DNA of 64,000 nt from contig JABDPB010000135.1 in the NCBI GenBank assembly GCA_013042995.1, positions 58,483 through 122,482 of the forward strand, in the 5' to 3' direction. Below the pieces are notes generated by a model. The model worked only from the letters and a program-made list of their open reading frames with translations, was not told the origin of the DNA and made no database searches. Shown piece by piece: positions 53,820-61,744 of the stretch; the stretch's first letter is position 1, and each line of letters opens with the position of its first letter. Both the position numbers and the translations under genes were made by a program. The DNA comes from Ignavibacteriaceae bacterium. GTDB lineage: Bacteria; Bacteroidota; Ignavibacteria; Ignavibacteriales; Ignavibacteriaceae.

Positions 53820-55976
53820 ATGATTTCTTTTCCTTTTATAAGAAGAACACTAATGACAATATTTGGTGTTCTTTTTTTATTTTTATGGAATATCTCAGCA
53901 CAATCAAATGAAGATTGTTTGATGTGCCATGACGACGATGAATTTACGATGGAGAAAAATGGTAAAACTGTTCCAATTGACGTTGATGAAAAAAAATACA
54001 GCAACTCTAAACATGCAAAGCTAAAGTGCACTTCATGCCACATCAACTTCGATTATGAAGCGATTCCTCACAGCGAAAATTTAATCCCAAAATCTTGCGG
54101 TAACTGTCATCAAAAGCAAATAATAAAACACCTTTTTCATCCCCGACTTCTAAAATCATCCGGTAATGAAAAAAGTAAAGATGTAAATTGTATAAACTGC
54201 CACGATTTCCATTATGCGAAGGATCCAAATGATGTTGGAGGAAAATGGAGTGCTGAAAATTTGGCGACATCTTGTGGTAAGTGCCACATTGAAATCAAAA
54301 AGCAATATCTTTCTTCAGAACATTTTGTTGCTTTTGAAGAAGGTATGCTTGGCGCACCAAACTGCTTACATTGCCATAAAAATCCTGTTGCAAAAGTCCA
54401 CACAGATGAAGATTCTGTAAGTGTAAAAATATCACAGGAAAAATTGTGTTTGTCCTGTCATTTGGATTCACCTGAGGTCCGGGCAAGAACAACACCTTCA
54501 GCAGGTTTTATTACAAGTTACGATAAAAGCGTACACGGGTCTTCCTTAAATTCGGGAAATCACAAAGCTGCAAATTGCGTGGATTGTCATGGCTCACATG
54601 AAGTTTTAAGAGGTACCAGCAAATCACGCACTTCAAGAAAAAATCTACCTAAAACGTGTGGAAATTGTCATAAGGAAATCTCTGTTGAATATTACGAAAG
54701 TATTCATGGGATTGCTTTAAGAAAGGGAATTAAGGAATCACCTACTTGTACTGATTGTCATGGGGAACACAACATTTTAAAGCACGATGACCCCAAATCT
54801 CCTGTAGCTTTTCAGAATTTATCTAGGGAAGTTTGCTCGCCTTGTCATAGTTCAGTAAGACTTTCTCAAAAATACGGCATTGTAAGTGACCGTTATGATA
54901 CATTTTTCGATAGCTACCATGGATTAGCAATTGAGGGTGGTTCTGTTGAAGTTGCAAATTGTGCAAGTTGTCACGGCAACCACGATATTAAACCTTCCTC
55001 CGATTCAACTTCAAGTGTGCATAAAAGCAATTTAGTGGAAACCTGTGGAGGATGTCACCCAGGAGCTAATGAGAATTTTACAATTGGAAAAATCCACATC
55101 ACGCGACAGGATGAAAGCGAACCAATAATATATACTATTGCTACAGCGTACATAATGTTGATCTTTACAATAATTGGTGGAATGTTTATACATAATCTAC
55201 TCGACTTTTTCAGAAAGTCTAAAATTAAAAAGAAGAAACAGAGAGGCTTGATACGCGAAGAGGAATTTGGACACTCGCTTTATTTAAGAATGAATCTGAA
55301 TGAAAGAATTCAGCATGCTTCCCTTGCGATCAGCTTTTTATTATTAGTTGTTACAGGTTTTATGTTAAGCTATCCGAACTCGTGGTGGGTCACACACATA
55401 AGAGATTTAAGCAGTCACGCATTTGAATATAGAAGCTTGCTTCACCGTATTTCTGCTGTGGTTATGGTTGCTGTAAGTTTGTACCATATTTATTATATAT
55501 TCTTTGTACCTCGCGGCAAAGAATTATTAAAAGATTTGCTTCCGCGTTATAAAGATATACGAGATGCAATTGATGTGGCAAAGTTCAATATTGGTATTTC
55601 AAAAGAGAAACCTAAACTGGATAGATTCAGCTACGTTGAAAAAGCTGAATACTGGGCTTTAGTTTGGGGAACAATCGTGATGACTGCAACTGGCATTATT
55701 ATGTGGTTTGATAATACTTTTATGGGACTGTTTACAAAACTCGGATGGGATATCGCAAGAACAATTCATTATTACGAAGCCTGGCTTGCATTTTTAGCAA
55801 TAGTTGTCTGGCATTTCTACTTTGTAATTTTTAATCCGGACGTTTACCCTATGAATTTAGCTTGGTGGACAGGTACAATTTCAGAAGAGGAGATGGCTGA
55901 AGAACATCCTTTGGAATATGAAAAGTTAAAAGAAAAAAATAAAAATTCTGATAACGAAATAAATCAATCAGTATAA
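53820..55976 (+). CDS. Multiheme cytochrome c (13 CXXCH) fused to C-terminal membrane cytochrome b domain
   Basis: 13 CXXCH counted, then TM helices with conserved His (ERIQHASLAISFLLLVVTGFML..., LHRISAVVMVAVSLYHIYYIFF). Confidence 0.9.
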   Translation: MISFPFIRRTLMTIFGVLFLFLWNISAQSNEDCLMCHDDDEFTMEKNGKTVPIDVDEKKYSNSKHAKLKCTSCHINFDYEAIPHSENLIPKSCGNCHQKQIIKHLFHPRLLKSSGNEKSKDVNCINCHDFHYAKDPNDVGGKWSAENLATSCGKCHIEIKKQYLSSEHFVAFEEGMLGAPNCLHCHKNPVAKVHTDEDSVSVKISQEKLCLSCHLDSPEVRARTTPSAGFITSYDKSVHGSSLNSGNHKAANCVDCHGSHEVLRGTSKSRTSRKNLPKTCGNCHKEISVEYYESIHGIALRKGIKESPTCTDCHGEHNILKHDDPKSPVAFQNLSREVCSPCHSSVRLSQKYGIVSDRYDTFFDSYHGLAIEGGSVEVANCASCHGNHDIKPSSDSTSSVHKSNLVETCGGCHPGANENFTIGKIHITRQDESEPIIYTIATAYIMLIFTIIGGMFIHNLLDFFRKSKIKKKKQRGLIREEEFGHSLYLRMNLNERIQHASLAISFLLLVVTGFMLSYPNSWWVTHIRDLSSHAFEYRSLLHRISAVVMVAVSLYHIYYIFFVPRGKELLKDLLPRYKDIRDAIDVAKFNIGISKEKPKLDRFSYVEKAEYWALVWGTIVMTATGIIMWFDNTFMGLFTKLGWDIARTIHYYEAWLAFLAIVVWHFYFVIFNPDVYPMNLAWWTGTISEEEMAEEHPLEYEKLKEKNKNSDNEINQSV

Positions 55977-55980
55977 TTAA

Positions 55981-57963
55981 ATGAATAAAATAATATCACT
56001 ATTGGTTTTTATAATTCTCAGCTTTCCGCAGATTTTTTCACAATCGAATGAAGAATGTTTAATGTGTCACGATGATCCCAGATTTAAAGCAAAAATTAAT
56101 AAAAGGACCGTTTCACTGCATGTAAGTCCAAATTCGTTTACATCATCCGTGCATGGCGATCTAGACTGTGTAGACTGCCATGAAGATATTGACGCTGAAA
56201 ATATTCCGCACAGATCTGAACTAACTAAGGTTGAGTGTGGCGACTGTCACGATGAAGTTCAGGAACTTTATGTTGAATGTTTTCATGGGAAAGCAAAAGA
56301 AAAAGGTGATCCCCTCGCCCCACTCTGCCAGGATTGCCATGGTAACCACGATATTATTCCTGTCAAAGACCATTATTCTGCTGTAGCTCCACTGAAAATC
56401 CCATCTCTTTGTGGAAGATGTCATCGTGAAGGAACCCCTGTTCAACTACAAAGAAATATTCCACAAGATAGAATACTTGAAAATTATTCGCAGAGTATTC
56501 ATGGCGAAGGATTATTGAATAAAGGTTTAGTTGTTTCAGCAACATGTGTTTCATGTCATTCTCCACATCGAATTTTGCCACATACAGATCCACGCTCAAC
56601 AATTTCTCGACAAAATATTGCCTCAACCTGCGCTGTTTGTCACGCAGAAATAGAAACTGTACACAGGCAAATAATTAGAGGAGAGCTTTGGGAAAAGCAG
56701 GCTCATATTTTACCTGCTTGTGTAGATTGCCATCAGCCTCACGAAATACGCAGAGTTTATTACGATTATGGAATGGCTGATAAAGACTGTCTTGAGTGCC
56801 ACGATAATCCAAACATTGTTGCTTCAACCGATGGAAGATCTCTTTTTATAAATTATGAAGAGTTAAAACTTTCTCGACATACAAATATAGCCTGTGGTCA
56901 ATGTCATTCAGAAGTTAATTTATCCAAGCATCGACCATGTGAAACAATTGAAAAGGATGTTGATTGTTCTACATGCCACGAAGAGGTGGGAGTAGAATAC
57001 TCAATAAGTATGCATGGAACTTTAGTTGCAGAAATGGATGAAAATGCTCCAACTTGTAAAGAATGCCATGGAACTCATGGCACGCTGGGCAGACTCAATC
57101 CACAGTCTCCAACATTTGCGATAAACATTCCTAATTTATGCGGCAAATGCCATAGAGAAGGTGAAACTGCTACTGTCAGATATACTGGTACCGAAAAAGA
57201 TATTGTTAACCACTATTCTCAAAGCATACATGGTAAAGGATTATTAAAAAGCGGATTAACTGTTACAGCAACTTGCACAGATTGCCACACTGCGCATAAG
57301 GTATTACCTCATACAAATCCGGAATCAAGTATTAATCATAATAATATTTCAAATACATGTGGAACTTGTCATCATGGTATAGAGGAGCAGTTTGCAAAAA
57401 GCGTACACTCCCCTCTCATTTCAGATACAGATAAAGAGCTGCCGGTATGCTTCGATTGCCACAGTGCTCATGAAATTAAGAGAGCTGATACGGAAGGATT
57501 TAAACTTGAAATTATGACTCAATGTGGAAGATGCCACGAAGAAATCGCAGAAACTTATTTTGATACTTACCACGGTAAAGTTTCACAACTGGGTTACACG
57601 AAAACAGCTAAATGTTACGATTGCCATGGAGCGCACGACATACTTCCAACGATCAATCCTGAATCGAAGCTGAGCAGAGAGAACGTTGTAGAAACATGTA
57701 GAACGTGCCATCCATCAGCAAACCGGCAGTTTGCAGGTTATTTAACTCATGCTACTCATCACGATCCAGATAAATATCCATTTTTATTCTGGGCTTTTTG
57801 GGGAATGACAGGACTTTTAGTCGGTACGTTTATAATTGCTGGTGCTCACACTTTACTTTGGCTGCCAAGATCGCTTGAGTGGAGAAGAAAATTAAAAAAG
57901 ATGAAAAAAGAAAATGATGAAAAATCTGAAATAAATGAAGAAAATATAGAAGAGAAAGAATGA
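55981..57963 (+). CDS. Multiheme cytochrome c (19 CXXCH) with C-terminal TM anchor
   Basis: 19 CXXCH counted; TM FLFWAFWGMTGLLVGTFIIAGAHTLLWL near C-terminus. Confidence 0.92.
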   Translation: MNKIISLLVFIILSFPQIFSQSNEECLMCHDDPRFKAKINKRTVSLHVSPNSFTSSVHGDLDCVDCHEDIDAENIPHRSELTKVECGDCHDEVQELYVECFHGKAKEKGDPLAPLCQDCHGNHDIIPVKDHYSAVAPLKIPSLCGRCHREGTPVQLQRNIPQDRILENYSQSIHGEGLLNKGLVVSATCVSCHSPHRILPHTDPRSTISRQNIASTCAVCHAEIETVHRQIIRGELWEKQAHILPACVDCHQPHEIRRVYYDYGMADKDCLECHDNPNIVASTDGRSLFINYEELKLSRHTNIACGQCHSEVNLSKHRPCETIEKDVDCSTCHEEVGVEYSISMHGTLVAEMDENAPTCKECHGTHGTLGRLNPQSPTFAINIPNLCGKCHREGETATVRYTGTEKDIVNHYSQSIHGKGLLKSGLTVTATCTDCHTAHKVLPHTNPESSINHNNISNTCGTCHHGIEEQFAKSVHSPLISDTDKELPVCFDCHSAHEIKRADTEGFKLEIMTQCGRCHEEIAETYFDTYHGKVSQLGYTKTAKCYDCHGAHDILPTINPESKLSRENVVETCRTCHPSANRQFAGYLTHATHHDPDKYPFLFWAFWGMTGLLVGTFIIAGAHTLLWLPRSLEWRRKLKKMKKENDEKSEINEENIEEKE

Positions 57964-58796
57964 GCATAAAGGATAAATATGTTTTGCGATTTACTCGCCT
58001 TAACCGTGGGCTGCATGTTTTTATGATAATAAGTTTTCTTATTCTTTCTTTAACAGGAATGAGTTTAAAATTTTCTTACACTGGCTGGGCAAAAGTACTT
58101 TCAAAATTTTTTGGCGGATTTGAATCTGCAGGCTACTGGCACCGTTTTGCAGCAGTAATTATGATTATAGTTTTTGTAGCACATTTAGTGGATGTAGTAA
58201 GAGTTAAAAGAAAAGAATTCAGTTCGTGGAAGGCTTTATTGATTGGAAAAAATTCAATGCTCTTTAATAAAAAAGACTGGCAGGATTTTAAAGAATCCCT
58301 AAAGTGGTTCATTGGTAAAGGAGAAAGACCTGAATACGGTAGATGGACTTACTGGGAAAAGTTTGATTATTTTGCGGTCTTTTGGGGTATGTTTGTAATT
58401 GGTTCTACCGGAATGACACTTTGGTTCCCGGAATTTTTTACGAATTTTTTTCCCGGCTGGATGCTAAATGTGGCAACAATTATCCATAGTGATGAAGCTT
58501 TGTTAGCAACAGGATTTATTTTTACAATTCACTTCTTCAACACACACCTTAGACCGGAAAAATTCCCGATGGATATTGTTATTTTTTCGGGAAGAGTTCC
58601 TCTGGAAGAATTTAAATTAGACAGACCACAGGAATATAAAGAGCTTGTTGAAAAAGGCGAGCTTGATAAATACATAGTTGAGCAGTATCCACCAATTGTT
58701 TTGCGTGGAATGAAAATTTTTGGATGGACTGCGTTATCAATTGGATTCAGCATAATTATCTGGATAATTTACGCGATGATTTTCGTGTATAGATAA
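57960..58796 (+). CDS. Membrane cytochrome b (formate dehydrogenase gamma/cytochrome b561-like)
   Basis: RLNRGLHVFMIISFLILSLTGMSLKF, YWHRFAAVIMIIVFVAHLVDV, four TM helices; ATGA overlap with upstream multiheme gene. Confidence 0.88.
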   Translation: MSIKDKYVLRFTRLNRGLHVFMIISFLILSLTGMSLKFSYTGWAKVLSKFFGGFESAGYWHRFAAVIMIIVFVAHLVDVVRVKRKEFSSWKALLIGKNSMLFNKKDWQDFKESLKWFIGKGERPEYGRWTYWEKFDYFAVFWGMFVIGSTGMTLWFPEFFTNFFPGWMLNVATIIHSDEALLATGFIFTIHFFNTHLRPEKFPMDIVIFSGRVPLEEFKLDRPQEYKELVEKGELDKYIVEQYPPIVLRGMKIFGWTALSIGFSIIIWIIYAMIFVYR

Positions 58797-58841
58797 TGTT
58801 ATTTATTCGAACAGTTTCATTTTAAATAGTATATTTCTTTT

Positions 58842-60383
58842 ATGCGCAGAATTTTCCCGCGAATAGTTTATAATCCTGTTACACTAATTGGTGCCGGCAT
58901 TGCAACAGTAAGTTTCGGGCTGATTGTTTTTCTTTTCATACTAGATCTATTCAGCGGTGAATCTCGACCTTACTTGGGAATAATTACATTTATTATCCTT
59001 CCCGTTTTTTTAATCATGGGTCTACTATTAATAGCTTATGGTATTATTCGCGAAAGAAAAAGAATTAAAAGAGGTTTAGTTCGAAGCGGTAAATTTTTAG
59101 TAATAGATTTAAACGATGTTAAGCAGCGAAGAATGCTAGCTACTTTTACATTAGGGACACTCTTCCTTTTAATATTTTCTGCGTTTGGTAGCTACAAAGC
59201 TTTTGAATACTCAGAATCGGATGAATTTTGTGGATCAATTTGCCATGAAGTTATGGAGCCAGAATACTCTGCGTATCTTTCATCGCCACACTCAAGAGTC
59301 GGCTGCGTTGGATGCCACATAGGTTCTGGTGCAAACTGGTTTGTTAAATCAAAAATTTCCGGTGCGTACCAGGTTTACTCTGTTTTGTTTAATAAATATT
59401 CAAAACCAATTCCAACTCCAGTAAGAGAACTTAGACCCGCCGAAGGAACCTGCGAACAGTGTCATTCACCTGAACACTTTTTTAGCGAAATTAAATTCAA
59501 ATCGAATTATTATCTATATGATGAAGCAAATACTAAATCAAGTATTTCTATGCTTTTAAAAATAGGCGGTGGAAATACTGAGCTTGGCAGAGCAGAAGGC
59601 ATTCACTGGCATATGAATATTGCGAATAAAATGGAGTACATACACACCGATGAATTAAGAGATACAGTTCCCTGGGTAAAACTGACAAACGATAAAGGTG
59701 AAGAAATAATCTACAAAAGTACTGAAGTCAGTTTTAATGAAAATGATTATCCGAAAGAAAACTTGCGAACAATGGACTGCATTGATTGCCATAACAGACC
59801 GTCACATATTTTTAATCCTTCTGATAAATCAGTTAATTTATCAATGGCATTGAAAAGAATAGACGAATCACTTCCGTACGTTAAAAGTGTTTCTGTAGAA
59901 GCTCTTGAAAAATATTACACAACAAAAGAATCAGGGTTGAATAAAATTAGAATCTTTGTTGATGAGTTTTACAAATACAACTATCCTGAAATTTACAGTT
60001 CAAAGAAGAATATAATAGATAATAGTATTAAAGAAATACAAAAAATTTATTCCAGGAATTACTTCCCGAAAATGAATGTTAGCTGGCGCGCATTTCCAAA
60101 TCATATTTCACATTTATATGATACAGGCTGCTTCCGCTGCCACGATAATAAACATGTGAGCGATGACGGGCAAGTAATCCGAAAAGATTGCAATTTGTGC
60201 CACACAATTATTGCTCAGGTAACACCAGATGGCGAAGAACATCTTTCGCTGAAAGGATTAGACTTTATTCATCCTGTGGAGATTGAAGAACCACTTTTAG
60301 AACAGGTTTGTGTTGATTGCCACGCAAGGGAGAGTAAAACTAAGCATGAGCAAATCCTACAACAGATCTCACATTCAGATTAA
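58842..60383 (+). CDS. NapC/NirT-type membrane-anchored multiheme cytochrome c (6 CXXCH plus 1 CX3CH), ImcH-like architecture
   Basis: N-terminal TM helices, FCGSICHEVMEPEYSAYLSSPHSRVGCVGCHIG NapC signature, five further CXXCH. Confidence 0.88.
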   Translation: MRRIFPRIVYNPVTLIGAGIATVSFGLIVFLFILDLFSGESRPYLGIITFIILPVFLIMGLLLIAYGIIRERKRIKRGLVRSGKFLVIDLNDVKQRRMLATFTLGTLFLLIFSAFGSYKAFEYSESDEFCGSICHEVMEPEYSAYLSSPHSRVGCVGCHIGSGANWFVKSKISGAYQVYSVLFNKYSKPIPTPVRELRPAEGTCEQCHSPEHFFSEIKFKSNYYLYDEANTKSSISMLLKIGGGNTELGRAEGIHWHMNIANKMEYIHTDELRDTVPWVKLTNDKGEEIIYKSTEVSFNENDYPKENLRTMDCIDCHNRPSHIFNPSDKSVNLSMALKRIDESLPYVKSVSVEALEKYYTTKESGLNKIRIFVDEFYKYNYPEIYSSKKNIIDNSIKEIQKIYSRNYFPKMNVSWRAFPNHISHLYDTGCFRCHDNKHVSDDGQVIRKDCNLCHTIIAQVTPDGEEHLSLKGLDFIHPVEIEEPLLEQVCVDCHARESKTKHEQILQQISHSD

Positions 60384-60421
60384 AACTGTAAATAAGTACC
60401 CTCTTACTAATAAAAAACTAA

Positions 60422-60465
60422 TAAAGTTCCTGGTTCAAAAAAATATTTTTGGTTGAGGAACTTTT
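60422..60465 (+). terminator. Hairpin at end of cytochrome cluster
   Basis: AAAGTTCCT...AGGAACTTT inverted repeat followed by short T tract. Confidence 0.5.
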
Positions 60466-60531
60466 CATAAAAAAGCAAAGTGAAACACTCAACTTTTGAC
60501 TTAATTTTTAACATAATTTTGGAGAACTAAA

Positions 60532-61656
60532 ATGAGACGCCAATTCGTATTTCTTTTAAGCTTTTTCACATCTCTTGTATTATTCGGAGACAAAGCCGTA
60601 TCAAACGAAAAACCTAACACCAACACCGTTCAGCTTGCAATTCTTTTAGATACAAGCAATAGCATGGATGGATTAATAGACCAAACAAAGACACAACTTT
60701 GGAAGATTGTAAACGAAATGGCCCGATCTAAAAGAGATGGGCAAAGCATTAATCTTTATGTTGCACTTTACGAATACGGCAATGATGGTTTATCCGCAGA
60801 TGAAGGATTTGTTCGTTTGGTTGCTTCTTTGACAAACGATCTCGATAAAATTTCCGAAGAACTATTTAAGCTGCAAACAAATGGCGGAAGCGAATACTGC
60901 GGAACTGTTATTTCAGAGGCAATTAAAGATTTAGATTGGACAAAAAGCACAGACGAATATAAAGTAATATTTATTGCAGGAAATGAACCATTTACACAAG
61001 GTGAGATTGATTATAAAGTATCTTGTAAAGAAGCAATAAGTAAAGGAATAATAATTAATACGATTTACTGCGGTAATTATGATGAAGGCGTGCAGACAAA
61101 CTGGAAAGATGGTGCTGATCTTGCAGATGGTAAATACATAAATATAGATCAAAATCAGGAAATAGTTCATATAGATACTCCTTTTGATGACGAATTAGTT
61201 GAACTTGGGCAGCAGCTGAACGATACTTACATTGCATTCGGTTATGAAGGTGATGAAATGAAAATGAGGCAGGAGGAACAGGATAAAAATGCCGGCACAC
61301 TTGCACCGGAAGTTTTAGTTGAAAGAACTGTAACAAAAGGCAGTGGGCAATACAGAAATGAGTCTTGGGATTTAGTTGATGCTGATAGAGAAGGCACAGT
61401 TGAAATTGAAGAAATTCCAGAAGACCAGTTGCCTGAAGAAATGCAAAAGATGAACGTTCAAGAACGTAAAGCTTACGTTGAGAAGAAAGCAAAAGAACGA
61501 GAAAAAATTCAAACTCAAATAAATGAATTGGATAAAAACCGTAGAGATTTTATTGCTCAAAAGCTTGCGGAAAATAGTGAAGAAAATACAATTGATGCTG
61601 CAATGCTGAAAATCATAAGGGAACAGGCTTCTAAGAAAAATTATAAGTTCGAATAA
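60532..61656 (+). CDS. Exported VWA domain protein
   Basis: Signal peptide; VQLAILLDTSNSMDGLIDQTK MIDAS motif; charged coiled-coil C-terminus. Confidence 0.85.
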   Translation: MRRQFVFLLSFFTSLVLFGDKAVSNEKPNTNTVQLAILLDTSNSMDGLIDQTKTQLWKIVNEMARSKRDGQSINLYVALYEYGNDGLSADEGFVRLVASLTNDLDKISEELFKLQTNGGSEYCGTVISEAIKDLDWTKSTDEYKVIFIAGNEPFTQGEIDYKVSCKEAISKGIIINTIYCGNYDEGVQTNWKDGADLADGKYINIDQNQEIVHIDTPFDDELVELGQQLNDTYIAFGYEGDEMKMRQEEQDKNAGTLAPEVLVERTVTKGSGQYRNESWDLVDADREGTVEIEEIPEDQLPEEMQKMNVQERKAYVEKKAKEREKIQTQINELDKNRRDFIAQKLAENSEENTIDAAMLKIIREQASKKNYKFE

Positions 61657-61744
61657 TATTATTCAACTGTCATTCCGGATAATTCCAAATTTATTGGAAT
61701 CATCTGGCATCTGTTTTACGCTTATAAAAAGTTCGAGGTACAGC

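Noticed and set aside
61055-61492. 145-aa minus-strand ORF
   Set aside because: Antisense to the VWA protein; H/L/Q-rich shadow translation of a charged coiled coil.
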